DNA of 64,000 nt from Planctomycetota bacterium (GCA_016779205.1 JADHOC010000008.1:114261-178260), one strand, 5' to 3'. Positions 15,913 to 24,934 are shown, counted from the first letter of the stretch. A program made the numbers and translations. Notes: generated by a model from the letters alone, not told the origin.

Positions 15913-17658
15913 ATGCGCCAGCCCACGTTCCTCGACCTGCTCCCCGCGCTCGCCGCAGCGCTCCTCCTGTCCCTCACACCCGTGGCCCGGGGCGCCGTGT
16001 TTCAGGAGGAGGCCGCCGAGGTCGACGCCCCGGCGGTCTCTGCGGCCGGCTCGCTGATCGGGCTGGAGTGGACCGAGGACGAGGTGGAGCTGATGGTCGG
16101 CACGATCCGCGAGCGGCTCGGGGAGTACGAGCGGCTCCGCGGCCGCTCCCTGCCTAACCGCGTGTTCCCCGCGCCCATGGGGACGCCCTTCGTTCCGGGG
16201 GTGGAGCCCGCCGAGGTCCAGGGCGGGGGGGCGCCGGTGGCCCTGCGCGCGGTGACCCGGCCGGACAACCTGGAGGAGGTCTGCTTCTGGACCCTCCCGG
16301 ACCTCGCCGCGCTGCTGCGGCAGGGCGACGTCTCCTCGGTGGAGCTCACGACCATGTACCTGGATCGCCTGCGCCGGCTGGACGAGCACCTGCACTGTGT
16401 GATCTCGCTGCTGCCCGAGCGAGCGCTGGCCCAGGCCGCCGCGCGGGACGCGGAGCTCGCGGAGGGCATCGACCGTGGTCTCCTCCACGGGCTGCCCTGG
16501 GGCGTGAAGGACCTCATGGCGGTGGAGGGGACCCGCACCACGTGGGGGGCCGAGCCGTACAAGGATCAGGTCCTCGAGGAGACCGGGACCGTCGTCCGCC
16601 GGCTGGACGAGGCCGGCGCCGTGCTCATCGCCAAGCTCACCCTCGGGGCCCTCGCCATGGGGGACGTCTGGTACGGGGAGCGGACCCGGAGCCCGTGGAA
16701 CCTCGAGCGCGGCTCGAGCGGCTCCTCTGCGGGGTCCGCGTCCGCCACCGCGGCCGGAGGCGTCGCGTTCTCGATCGGCACCGAGACCCTGGGGTCCATC
16801 GTCTCGCCGTCGGTGGCCTGCGCCACGAGCAGCCTGCGCCCGACGGTCGGGCGCGTGCCGCGCACCGGGGCCATGGCGCTCTCGTGGACCATGGACAAGG
16901 TCGGGCCGATCACCCGCACCGTGCAGGACGCGGACCTCGTCTTCCGCGCGATCCAGGGCCGGGATTCCGCCGACCCCTACTCCCGAGACGGGCGCGTGCC
17001 GGTGCGACAGATGCCGGAGCGGCCGCTGCGGATCGGCGTGCCCGAGGGGGCCTTCGACCGCGCGGCGGGCGTGGAGGAGGTCCTGAAGGAGCTCGAGGCC
17101 GCGGGCCACGAGCTCGTCCCCGTGGCGCTCCCCGACTACCCGGTCCGCGCCATGCTCGTGATCCTCCATGCGGAGTCGGCGGCGGCCTTCGACGAGCTCA
17201 CGCGGAGCGGGCGCGACGACCTCCTGCGCAGGCAGGGAGCCTCGGCCTGGCCGAACTCCTTCCGCGCGGCGCAGATGATCCCGGCGGTGGCCTACGTCCA
17301 GGCCCAGCGGCTGCGGTCTCTCCTGATGGCGGACATGGCGGCGGCCATGGAGGGCGTCGACCTGCTGGTTCACGCGCCCTACGCCAGCGGCGTCCTGACC
17401 ATCACCAACCTCACCGGGCATCCGACCGTCTCCGCGCCCTTCGTTCCCGCCGCGGGCCCACGGCGCGACGGGGCCCCCCGGACGGTCTGCTTCACCGGAC
17501 ACCCCGACCAGGACGAGGCGCTGCTGGCGGCGGTGACGGCGTGGCAGCGAGCCCACCCCGAGCACGTCCTCCACCCCCCGACGCCTTGGCTCGTGGAATC
17601 GGCCCCTGAGGCGGGCAAAGATCGGGAATCGAAGGACGGCGAGGGCGAGGGCCGTTGA
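15913..17658 (+). CDS. Exported amidase-signature hydrolase
   Basis: A 581-residue amidase-signature enzyme that cleaves a carboxamide bond. The Ser-cisSer-Lys triad is visible: K199 (PWGVKDLMA), S271 in GSSGSSAG, and nucleophile S295 in GTETLGSI. The 24-residue spacing between the serines equals that in fatty-acid amide hydrolase. A Sec signal (1-28, ending near ARGA) indicates an envelope location, unlike the cytoplasmic GatA. An extra 90-residue region precedes the catalytic domain. TAGGCT lies 6 bases before the ATG, a possible leaderless promoter. The substrate is unknown. Secreted homologues are common in Planctomycetota. Confidence 0.87.
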   Translation: MRQPTFLDLLPALAAALLLSLTPVARGAVFQEEAAEVDAPAVSAAGSLIGLEWTEDEVELMVGTIRERLGEYERLRGRSLPNRVFPAPMGTPFVPGVEPAEVQGGGAPVALRAVTRPDNLEEVCFWTLPDLAALLRQGDVSSVELTTMYLDRLRRLDEHLHCVISLLPERALAQAAARDAELAEGIDRGLLHGLPWGVKDLMAVEGTRTTWGAEPYKDQVLEETGTVVRRLDEAGAVLIAKLTLGALAMGDVWYGERTRSPWNLERGSSGSSAGSASATAAGGVAFSIGTETLGSIVSPSVACATSSLRPTVGRVPRTGAMALSWTMDKVGPITRTVQDADLVFRAIQGRDSADPYSRDGRVPVRQMPERPLRIGVPEGAFDRAAGVEEVLKELEAAGHELVPVALPDYPVRAMLVILHAESAAAFDELTRSGRDDLLRRQGASAWPNSFRAAQMIPAVAYVQAQRLRSLLMADMAAAMEGVDLLVHAPYASGVLTITNLTGHPTVSAPFVPAAGPRRDGAPRTVCFTGHPDQDEALLAAVTAWQRAHPEHVLHPPTPWLVESAPEAGKDRESKDGEGEGR

Positions 17659-17682
17659 CTCCTCGGAGCCCCGGCGCAGACT
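17655..17682 (+). promoter_or_regulatory. Candidate promoter of the nucleotidyltransferase gene
   Basis: TTGACT (17655-17660), a 16-base spacer and CAGACT (17677-17682), which ends 7 bases before the ATG at 17690. Transcription would begin at or next to the start codon. The -35 overlaps the stop of the amidase gene. Confidence 0.35.
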
Positions 17683-17689
17683 GCTAGAC

Positions 17690-18238
17690 ATGAGCCAGAT
17701 CCCTGCCAGCGGCCGCTTCGGCGAGGCGCCCATCATGACTGTCGAGGAGTTCGCGGCGATCCGCCCCGGACTCGAGGGCAAGATCGTCGCCACCTCCGGC
17801 GGCTTCGACCCGATCCACCCCGGCCACGCGAGCGTCCTGCTCGCCTCCAAGTCCCACGTGGAGTCCGAGACCGGCGAGCGGCCCGACCTGCTCGTGGTGA
17901 TCGTGAACGGGGACGGGTTCCTCCGGAAGAAGAAGGGGGCCGAGTTCCAGGACCTCTCCACCCGGGCGCGGGTCGTGGCCTGCCTGCGGGAGGTCGACGT
18001 GGTGGTGACCTACGAAACCGACAAGGAGATGTCGGTGGAGGGTGCCCTCGCAGGCATCCGCCCGCACTTCTTCACCAAGGGCGGCGACCGCACCGGCGCG
18101 GACAACATTGCCGAGTGGGGCCAGTGCCAGGAGATCGGCTGCAAGATCGTCACGGGCTGCGGCGTCGACAAGGAGTGGTCCTCTTCGGACCTCCTGGGGC
18201 GCTGGGCCCAGCTGGTGAGGGACGGCGCGGTCAGCTGA
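17690..18238 (+). CDS. Cytidylyltransferase-like nucleotidyltransferase (RfaE/TagD type)
   Basis: A 182-residue protein of the HxGH nucleotidyltransferase superfamily. SGGFDPIHPGH (about residues 36-46) is the nucleotide-binding signature. SSSDLLGRW near the C-terminus takes the place of the usual ISSTxxR loop and lacks its exact form. The family couples CTP or ATP to a phosphorylated sugar or alcohol, as in ADP-heptose or CDP-glycerol synthesis. It is followed 31 bases later by a glycosyltransferase, which fits a nucleotide-sugar donor role. There is no kinase domain on the same chain. The exact substrate cannot be told. Confidence 0.8.
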   Translation: MSQIPASGRFGEAPIMTVEEFAAIRPGLEGKIVATSGGFDPIHPGHASVLLASKSHVESETGERPDLLVVIVNGDGFLRKKKGAEFQDLSTRARVVACLREVDVVVTYETDKEMSVEGALAGIRPHFFTKGGDRTGADNIAEWGQCQEIGCKIVTGCGVDKEWSSSDLLGRWAQLVRDGAVS

Positions 18239-18269
18239 CCGCCGGCGTGTCGTGAGCCCCCGGCCCGCC

Positions 18270-19385
18270 ATGGACGTCCGGCCGGGGAACCCGCTCGCCC
18301 CGCTGCTCGACTACCGGCCTGCGCTGGTGGGCGGTCAGGGGGTGGGGCGCTACGTGCGCGAGCTGGCCGGGGCGCTCGCGGCGCTGGACGGCGTCTCGCC
18401 GCGGCTCTTCGCACCCACGCGCCAGGGCGCCCGCCGCCGCGCCCCCGGCGGCGCGCGCCTCTTCGCGCCGCGCCTCCCCTCGAAGCCACTGACCACCTTC
18501 CTGGGCGCCACCGGGCTCGGGGTGGAGCGGGTGATGGGGGGCGCCGACGTCGTCCACCACACCCAGTACCGTCGGCTCCCCACCCGGCGGCCCGAGGTGG
18601 CGATGATCCACGACCTCGTGTTCCTGGACTCGGACCGCTTCGTGAGCCCGCGGGTCTCGCGCCGGATGAGCGCGTTCGTGCGCGACGCGGCGCGGTGCTG
18701 CGCCGTGTTGCTCACGCCCTCGGACGCCGTGGCCGACGAGGTGGCCGCGCGGCTGGGGGTGGCGCGGGAGCGCGTGGTGGCGACGCCCCTGGGGGTGGAC
18801 CACACCGCGCGGACGGCCCCCGACCCCGGGGTGGCCCGCGCTCTCGCGGCGGAGGTCGAGCGCGACGGGCCCTTCATCTTCACGGCCGCGCGGCTCGAGA
18901 CCCGCAAGAACCTCGGGGTCATCCTGGAGGCGCTCGAGCGCCTCGGGGCGGACGCGCCACGGTGGAAGATCGCCGGGATCCCGGGTGAGGGCGTCGAGGC
19001 CTTCGAGGCCCGCGTCGCCGGGTCAGCGGCGTCGGAGCGGGTCGAGCGGCTGGGACACCTCCCGGAGGGGGCGCTGCGGGCCCACCTTGACGCCTGCCTG
19101 GCGTTCGTGCTCGTGCCCCACGACGAGGGCTTCGGGCTCGCGCCCCTGGAGGCCATGGCCGTGGGGTGCCCCGCCATCTCGAGCGACGTGCCGGTGGTCC
19201 GGGAGGTGTGCGGAGGCGGCGCCGAGCTCGTGGACCCCGGGGACCCAGCGGCCCTCGCCGCGGCCATCGGTCAGGCCATGGGGCCCCGCGGCGGCGGGCG
19301 GGCGGCGGCCGCTCACGCGGCGCAGTTCACCTGGGCGCGAACCGCCGAGCGGACCCTCGCGGCCTATCGGCTCGCGCTGGGCTGA
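18270..19385 (+). CDS. Family 4 glycosyltransferase
   Basis: A soluble GT-B enzyme of about 371 residues. The N-terminal acceptor domain contains a glycine-rich GGQGVGRY segment near the start. The C-terminal donor domain has the E-x7-E pattern in DEGFGLAPLEAMAVGCP, then SDVPVVREVCGGGA and VDPGDPAAL, as usual for retaining GT4 enzymes. I prefer ATG at 18270 to GTG at 18252. The 3' end overlaps the convergent MORN-type gene by 22 bases. It likely builds a surface glycan or glycolipid with the nucleotidyltransferase before it. Confidence 0.88.
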   Translation: MDVRPGNPLAPLLDYRPALVGGQGVGRYVRELAGALAALDGVSPRLFAPTRQGARRRAPGGARLFAPRLPSKPLTTFLGATGLGVERVMGGADVVHHTQYRRLPTRRPEVAMIHDLVFLDSDRFVSPRVSRRMSAFVRDAARCCAVLLTPSDAVADEVAARLGVARERVVATPLGVDHTARTAPDPGVARALAAEVERDGPFIFTAARLETRKNLGVILEALERLGADAPRWKIAGIPGEGVEAFEARVAGSAASERVERLGHLPEGALRAHLDACLAFVLVPHDEGFGLAPLEAMAVGCPAISSDVPVVREVCGGGAELVDPGDPAALAAAIGQAMGPRGGGRAAAAHAAQFTWARTAERTLAAYRLALG

Positions 19386-19933
19386 AGCTCGCCGTCGCGG
19401 TAGATCCCCGTCCGGCGCCGGTCGACCGTCCGGCCATCCTCCAGGAAGTAGGTGACGGGTCCGTTCTCGACCCCGTCCACGTACATCGCCCGCCGGAGCA
19501 GCGTGCCGTCCCGTCGCCGGGACTCCCACTCGCCCGTCCGCCGACCCTCCAGGTAGCGCCCCGAGTCCTGGGCGGCGCCGCCCGGGAAGAAGGTCCGCCA
19601 CTCGCCGGTGCGGCGGCCCTCGAGGAACGCTCCCTCGCCGCGGGAGCCGTCCCCGTAGGTCTGGGTCCAGGGCCCGGTCTCGAGACCGGCGGCGTAGCTC
19701 CCCCGGGAGATCTCCTCGCCCCGTTCGTCGCGGAAGATGAACTCTCCGTGCTTGCGCCACTCCCCGTCCTCGAAGCGCTCCTCTCCCTCCGCGGTCAGGA
19801 TGTTGTTGCGGCCGAACTGGCGCAGGGGCCGGGTCGAGCCCTCCTCGACGGAGCTGCCGAAGCAGCCGCTGAGCCCGCCCGTGAAGAGGAGCGCGAGGGC
19901 GAGCCAGGGGGGCGCCGCTCCGCGGGGACCCAT
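19364..19933 (-). CDS. MORN/YwqK-type lipoprotein
   Basis: A 189-residue lipoprotein. The signal peptide ends in LSGC with C24 as the lipidated residue. The rest holds at least four short repeats of the G-x-W/F-x-x-x-x-x-D/G-G type (GPWTQTYGDGSRGEG, GEWRTFFPGG, GEWESRRRDG), the pattern of MORN-2 repeats seen in YwqK-like proteins. ATG at 19933 is chosen because it forms an ATGA overlap with the stop of the upstream peptidoglycan amidase. Such repeats are structural and their binding partner is unknown. It is translationally coupled to a cell-wall amidase, so an envelope role is likely. Confidence 0.8.
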   Translation of the reverse strand: MGPRGAAPPWLALALLFTGGLSGCFGSSVEEGSTRPLRQFGRNNILTAEGEERFEDGEWRKHGEFIFRDERGEEISRGSYAAGLETGPWTQTYGDGSRGEGAFLEGRRTGEWRTFFPGGAAQDSGRYLEGRRTGEWESRRRDGTLLRRAMYVDGVENGPVTYFLEDGRTVDRRRTGIYRDGELQPSASR

Positions 19934-20967
19934 CAGCCTCGGGTGAACCATGGCATCAGGTGCCGGCCGGGGCAGGCGGTCTCCTTCCAGGCCCGGTGGG
20001 GCCGGACGTTGAAGCGCGGGATCCCGAGCTTCTGCTGAAGCTCGAGGACCAGTCGGTCCAGGCTCCCGATGGCGGCCCGGGTCGGTTGGTCCTCGTCGAA
20101 GTTGCCGAGCAGGCAGATCCCGACGTTCCCGATGTTGTTCTGCCCGCCTGCGTGGGCGCCCTGCCAGACGAGCTCGCGCCCCTCGATCACGCGGCCTGCG
20201 GGGTCGATGAGGAAGTGGTAGCCGATGTCACCCCAGCCCTTGCTGTCCATGTGATCCCGCTGGATCCCCCGGACCGTGTCGAAGGTCTCGGCGGCGGAGG
20301 TGTCCTCGGTTCGAACCACCGAGTGGTGCACGGTGATCCAGCGCCAGGGGGAGCTGGCGCGACTCAGCTCGGCCCGGTTGGGGCGGCGAGCACGCCAGGA
20401 GGCACGCCGGATGAGCCCGCCCACCTGGGCCACGGATACGGGGTTGGCCCCGGTGGGCTCGGTGCCAGCCCGCTGTGCGCCGCTGCGGGCGCGGGCGCGC
20501 TGGTCGGCCGTGGCGGAGGGCTCGCTGAGGATGCGCTCGAAGCCAGCCAGGGCCTCCCGGCGGCGCAGGGTGATGTAGGACGCCGGGGTGTTGGGGTCCC
20601 GGAGCTCGCTGGCGAAGGCCAGACGGCCCTCGGCGAGCTGCAGCTCCGCCTCCACGGTCCAGTACCCGCGCCGGTTGGGCCTGTCGGCCATCCAGCGCTC
20701 GATCTCGGTGAGCTTGCTCCACGAGGTGGGGAGCATGGACCAGGTGGGGGGCGGGCCCGCCGAGGCGGGGATCGCATCGTTCCTCGCGCTGACGCCGGGG
20801 TCCCTCACGGGCGTGGCCCGACGGGTGGGCCCGCCGCAGCTCGCGAGCACGAGGAGCGCGGCCGCGAGGACGCCCATCCGGGAACGGATTCCCCGCCCCT
20901 CGAGGTCCCTGGGGACGGCCCGGGCGGCCTCCTCCCCTGTGACGATTCCGCGCATTGATCCCACCAT
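19933..20967 (-). CDS. N-acetylmuramoyl-L-alanine amidase (amidase_2/PGRP type), exported
   Basis: Cleaves the lactyl-amide bond of peptidoglycan, or binds it. Of 344 residues, the C-terminal domain (about 205-344) shows the PGRP fold signatures: ITVHHSV with the first zinc histidine, GWGDIGYHFLIDPAGRVIEGR split by the usual tyrosine, GAHAGGQNNIGNVGICLLG, and HRAWKETACPG with the second histidine and the cysteine. A hydrophobic stretch ending in LASC (near residue 44) suggests a lipoprotein with a long basic lead. The start at 20967 is supported by a promoter whose -10 ends 7 bases before it. The middle region (50-200) is helical and unassigned. Confidence 0.92.
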   Translation of the reverse strand: MVGSMRGIVTGEEAARAVPRDLEGRGIRSRMGVLAAALLVLASCGGPTRRATPVRDPGVSARNDAIPASAGPPPTWSMLPTSWSKLTEIERWMADRPNRRGYWTVEAELQLAEGRLAFASELRDPNTPASYITLRRREALAGFERILSEPSATADQRARARSGAQRAGTEPTGANPVSVAQVGGLIRRASWRARRPNRAELSRASSPWRWITVHHSVVRTEDTSAAETFDTVRGIQRDHMDSKGWGDIGYHFLIDPAGRVIEGRELVWQGAHAGGQNNIGNVGICLLGNFDEDQPTRAAIGSLDRLVLELQQKLGIPRFNVRPHRAWKETACPGRHLMPWFTRG

Positions 20968-20974
20968 GCCCCTT

Positions 20975-21004
20975 GGGATAGCGGAGTGCGGGGGCCGAAT
21001 TCAA
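20975..21004 (-). promoter_or_regulatory. Promoter of the peptidoglycan amidase operon, possibly leaderless
   Basis: On the minus strand TTGAAT (21004-20999), an 18-base spacer and TATCCC (20980-20975). Seven bases separate the -10 from the ATG at 20967, so the transcript would start at or very near the start codon. Confidence 0.5.
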
Positions 21005-21112
21005 CGGCGGGGGGGCCGAACCTCGCGGACAATTGAAAGACGTTTGGCAGTCCGGGCGGATCCGGCGGTCCCTGGGTTGGACGCTGCGGGAGAGCATGCG
21101 ATCCTCTCTCAC

Positions 21113-24100
21113 ATGATCCGATGTCCTCGATCGTTGAGCCTGCGGCTGGGCCTCACGGCGCTCCTCGGGGCGCTCTCGACGGCCCCCGCGGTCTCCGCCG
21201 CGTTGCCCGCCACCGCCGCGTCGCCGGTGTTCCAGGACGAGGACCTCGCGGCGCTGGTCGCGGCCGAGCGAGCCGAGGCCGACCTGCTCCGCCGCCGCGG
21301 CCGGCTCGCGGACGCCCTCGAGATCACGGACGACCTGCTCGATGAGGACGACGAGGATCCGCTGACCCTGGCGGTCCGCGGGCGGGTTCGGCTCGACCGC
21401 GGCGAGCTCGGGCGCGCGGAGCGAACCGCCACCGAGGCCATGGAGCTGGCCGAGACGGACGAGGAGCGCCGCGCGGCGGGGCACCTCCTGGCCGAGGTGC
21501 TCCTCCGCACCGGTCGAGCCTCGGAGGTGCTCTCGGTCCTTGAGGAGCTCGCCGGCGGTGAGCCGTTCCTGGTCCCTGGCGAACGCCCCGAGGACGCCTG
21601 GCTCCTGGCCTCCGTCCGCGACGCTGTGGGAGACCGCGCGGGGGCCGAGCGCATGGCCCGCAGCGGCGCCGCCACGGACCCCGACGCCTCCGACTGGCCG
21701 GGGCTGCTGGCCCGGGCGAAGTGCCAGCGGCGGATCGGGATGCTGGAGGCGGCCTCCCGGACCCTGGTGGCGGCCGACCGGGCCTCGCGCGCCGGCCCGG
21801 GGGAGGAGCCCGACGTGCTGGTCGAGCTCGCCGACCTCTACTTCGAGAGCGAGCGCGAGGTCGAGGCGCCCGGCAAGCGGTCCGCGGGCCGGCTGTACCG
21901 GGACGCCCTCGAGATCCACCCGACCCACGAGGCGGCGCTGCTCGGGCAGTTCACCCTGCACCGCTTCAACCGTCGACGCATGAGCAAGTCGCCCGAGGCG
22001 ATCCTCGGCGAGCTCTTGAAGGCGGTGCCGAACTCCGTCGAGGGGCTCGTGGCCCGCGCCGCGTCGGACCTCGAGGATGGCAAGCTCGTGGAGGTCCGCG
22101 CGACCCTCGCGCGGCTCGACGAGCTGGCCCCTGGGCGACGGGACGTGCGCACCCTGCACGCGGCCCTCGCGTGGGTGGAGCATGACCGCGAACGAACCGC
22201 CGAGATCCTCGAGGAGCTGCTGCGCGACGCCCCCCTCGACGGGCGCCCCGAGCGCGAGATTGGCGGGCACCTGAGCGAGCTGTACCGCTTCGCCGAGGCG
22301 GTGGACTTCCTGCGGGCCGCCGTGGAGCGAGACCCCGGGGACTACGAGGCGTGGACGCTCCTCGGCGAATGCCTCGCCAACTCGGGCGACGAGAAGGGAG
22401 GGCTGGAGGCGCTCACCCAGGCCAACGAGGCCGCGCGCGGCCGCCGCGACGCGTATCGACGCAACCTGACGCTCGTCCTGGAGCGGATGGAGCGCGCCTA
22501 CGTCACCGAGTCCTACGGGTCCCTGAGCTTCGCCTGGCGCCCGGACGCGGCGGAGGTGCTGCGCACGTACCTCGTGCCCTACTACCAGAAGGCGCGCGAG
22601 GAGCTGAGCCAGCGCTACGGCTTCACGCCGGGCGCCACCACCATCTCGGTCTTCCGGCGACACAAGGACTTTTCCGTGCGCTCGGTCGGCTTCGAGGGGT
22701 TCCCCGCGCTCGGGGTCTGCTTCGGACCGGTGGTCACGGCGGTCTCGCCGCTCTCGCGGCTGCGCGGGAGCTTCTCGTGGGCGCGCACCGGGTTCCACGA
22801 GTTCAGCCACGTGGTGCACCTCGGCCTCTCGAACAACCGCTGCCCGCGCTGGATCACGGAGGGCCTCGCCACCTGGGAGGAGATCGAGAAGAACCCGACG
22901 TGGACGCGCAACATGCGGCGGGACCTGCTCGACGCGAAGGCCAACGGCGACCTGATCCCCCTGCGGGAGCTGAACCGCGCCTTCCGTGGGCCCCGGATCC
23001 TCTTCGGCTACTACCAGGGGGGGCTCCTGTGCGAGATGCTCATCGACGAGCACGGCTTCCCGCCCATGGTGGCGCTCCTGCGGGCCTTCGACCTCGGCGC
23101 GGACCTGGACCAGGCCTTCCGCTCCGTCTTCGACGTCACGCCGGAGGAGGTCGACGCGGCCTTCCAGGAGTTCGTGGACGGCAAGCTCGCGGGCCTTCAG
23201 ATCGAGCCGCGCTGGGCAGACCGGACCCTGCGGCGACTCCAGCTGCGCCTCTCCACGGATCCGCCCGCCGATGAGGCCGCCCGTGCCGGCTGGGCCGAGG
23301 ATTGGTCGACGGTCGCGTGGGGCTCGTTCCAGCAGGGACGCTCCATCGATGCCGAGCGTGCGCTCGAGGTGCTGGAGGCCGCCGGCGTGGACACCCCGCG
23401 GGTCCTGTTCCTCCGCGGCCAAATGGCCGCGACGGAGGGCAGCATGGCGCTCGCGCGTCGGACCTGGGAGCGCGCCGTGAAGGCGGGGGGGCGCGAGTAC
23501 CGGTCGCTCCTCGCGCTCTCCCAGCTGCAGCTGGGTGGCGTGGCGGGCGCGCGGGACGCGGACGCTGCGGAGACCTGCCTGCGCCTCGCCATCGAGGCCT
23601 TCCCGGGCTTCGGCGAGGGGGCGGGCTCGGCGGAGAAGATGTTGTCGGAGCTGCTGCGGGTGAACGGCGACCTGGACGGCGCCATGGAGCTCATGGAGGA
23701 GTGGGCGCGGTGGAACGCGGGGGACTACGACGTGCGCATGGACGTCGCGGCTTGGCATCTCGAGAATGACCGGGACGAGGCGGCGGTGCGGCTCTTCGAG
23801 GAGGCCAACGAGGTGGACATGTTCCGCCGGGACCTCCACCTCGCCTGGGCCGAGGCGCTGGAGAGGCTCGGGCGCATGGACGAGGCGGCCCGCGAATACG
23901 GCGTGACCCTCGCGGTGCCCGCGGCCTTCGACCCCGATCACCTGACCTACGTGGGCCCGCCGGGCGACCTCCCGCCGGGCGTGGACCCCGCGAACCTCCC
24001 GGCCGAGGTCGTCGGGCGGATTCCTGAGGAGCTGCTCGAGCCGGCGCACCTCACCGAGGAGGAGCAGCTGGAGCTCCTCGACGCGGTGGCGCGCTGCGCG

Positions 24101-24172
24101 GCTGCGGCGGGGGACGACGAGCGGGCGGCGGAGGCCCGTGCCAGAGCCGACGAGCTGCGCTCCGACGGCTGA
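21113..24172 (+). CDS. TPR protein with peptidase-MA-like metallopeptidase domain
   Basis: A 1019-residue exported protein. A Sec signal (about residues 1-30) is followed by tetratricopeptide-type helical repeats to about residue 460. A gluzincin-like domain then carries HEFSH (H562, E563, H566) and a downstream WITEGLATWEE that supplies the third ligand E583. More TPR-like repeats run to the end. All catalytic residues are present, so activity is plausible. The ATG at 21113 gives the signal peptide directly. Family members in Planctomycetota and Acidobacteriota are largely uncharacterised. It is divergent from the peptidoglycan amidase, and AT-rich bases 21029-21055 may hold promoter elements. 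The substrate is unknown. Confidence 0.85.
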   Translation: MIRCPRSLSLRLGLTALLGALSTAPAVSAALPATAASPVFQDEDLAALVAAERAEADLLRRRGRLADALEITDDLLDEDDEDPLTLAVRGRVRLDRGELGRAERTATEAMELAETDEERRAAGHLLAEVLLRTGRASEVLSVLEELAGGEPFLVPGERPEDAWLLASVRDAVGDRAGAERMARSGAATDPDASDWPGLLARAKCQRRIGMLEAASRTLVAADRASRAGPGEEPDVLVELADLYFESEREVEAPGKRSAGRLYRDALEIHPTHEAALLGQFTLHRFNRRRMSKSPEAILGELLKAVPNSVEGLVARAASDLEDGKLVEVRATLARLDELAPGRRDVRTLHAALAWVEHDRERTAEILEELLRDAPLDGRPEREIGGHLSELYRFAEAVDFLRAAVERDPGDYEAWTLLGECLANSGDEKGGLEALTQANEAARGRRDAYRRNLTLVLERMERAYVTESYGSLSFAWRPDAAEVLRTYLVPYYQKAREELSQRYGFTPGATTISVFRRHKDFSVRSVGFEGFPALGVCFGPVVTAVSPLSRLRGSFSWARTGFHEFSHVVHLGLSNNRCPRWITEGLATWEEIEKNPTWTRNMRRDLLDAKANGDLIPLRELNRAFRGPRILFGYYQGGLLCEMLIDEHGFPPMVALLRAFDLGADLDQAFRSVFDVTPEEVDAAFQEFVDGKLAGLQIEPRWADRTLRRLQLRLSTDPPADEAARAGWAEDWSTVAWGSFQQGRSIDAERALEVLEAAGVDTPRVLFLRGQMAATEGSMALARRTWERAVKAGGREYRSLLALSQLQLGGVAGARDADAAETCLRLAIEAFPGFGEGAGSAEKMLSELLRVNGDLDGAMELMEEWARWNAGDYDVRMDVAAWHLENDRDEAAVRLFEEANEVDMFRRDLHLAWAEALERLGRMDEAAREYGVTLAVPAAFDPDHLTYVGPPGDLPPGVDPANLPAEVVGRIPEELLEPAHLTEEEQLELLDAVARCAAAAGDDERAAEARARADELRSDG

Positions 24173-24220
24173 AGTCGCCTCTTGCGGGACCCTGCGAGCC
24201 CCAGGGGCTAGGATCTCCCC

Positions 24221-24934
24221 ATGGCCGCCGCCGTCCCCGACCCGAGCACCCCCTCCGACGTCGCCGTCCGCCCGCTGTTCGTGGTGCTGGACGGGGTCGA
24301 CGGCTGCGGCAAGACCACCCAGGCCGCGCGGCTCGCGGCGTCGCTGGCGGCGCGCTCCCCTGGCGGGGAGGGATCCCTCCATCTCAGGGAGCCGGGGAGC
24401 ACCTCGGCCGGGGAGCGGATCCGCGAACTGGTGCTGGAGCCGGACCTGGAGCTCGGCCGCGGGACCCTGGCCATGCTCTTCGCCGCCGCCCGGCGGGAGA
24501 CCCTGGAGCAGCTGGTCGGTCCGGCCATGGCGGCGGGCCGCGACGTGGTCATCGAGCGCTTCCACGCCTCCACCTACGCCTACCAGGGCAGCTCACAGCT
24601 CGAGGGGGGCGAGGCGGCGTCGCCCTTCAGTGACGACGACCTGCTCGCGCTCCTGCGCACCTGGTCCGGGGCGCCGATCCCCGACGTGGAGATCATCCTC
24701 GACCTCCCGCCCGCCGTGGCGTTCGAGCGGGCCTCGGCCCGGGACGGCGGCCCCCGTGACCGCTTCGAGGCCCGGGGGGTTAGCTTCCAGGAGGGCGTGG
24801 CCGCGGCCATGCGGGACTACGCCAGCCGCGTCCCCAGCGCCGTGGTCGTGGACGGCGCAGGCGACGAGGACGAGGTGGCGGCGCGGGTGCTGGACGCGGT
24901 GATGCGTCACGTGGAGGGGCGCTCCGATGACTGA
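24221..24934 (+). CDS. tmk: Thymidylate kinase
   Basis: Phosphorylates dTMP to dTDP for DNA synthesis. It has 237 residues. The P-loop GVDGCGKT lies at 25-32. The DR(Y/H) region appears as IERFHASTYAYQG, and the base-binding LDLPPAVAFERA and DRFE segments are present. A 15-residue N-terminal extension precedes the usual start. TAGGAT lies 6 bases before the ATG. It overlaps holB by 8 bases, the common tmk-holB pairing. Confidence 0.94.
   Translation: MAAAVPDPSTPSDVAVRPLFVVLDGVDGCGKTTQAARLAASLAARSPGGEGSLHLREPGSTSAGERIRELVLEPDLELGRGTLAMLFAAARRETLEQLVGPAMAAGRDVVIERFHASTYAYQGSSQLEGGEAASPFSDDDLLALLRTWSGAPIPDVEIILDLPPAVAFERASARDGGPRDRFEARGVSFQEGVAAAMRDYASRVPSAVVVDGAGDEDEVAARVLDAVMRHVEGRSDD

Noticed and set aside
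20228..24565. A 1445-residue open frame on the minus strand opposite the TPR/peptidase-MA gene
   Set aside because: It is a mirror of strong third-position GC in the plus-strand gene. It has no family motif, runs through two real genes and is rich in Arg/Gly/Pro.
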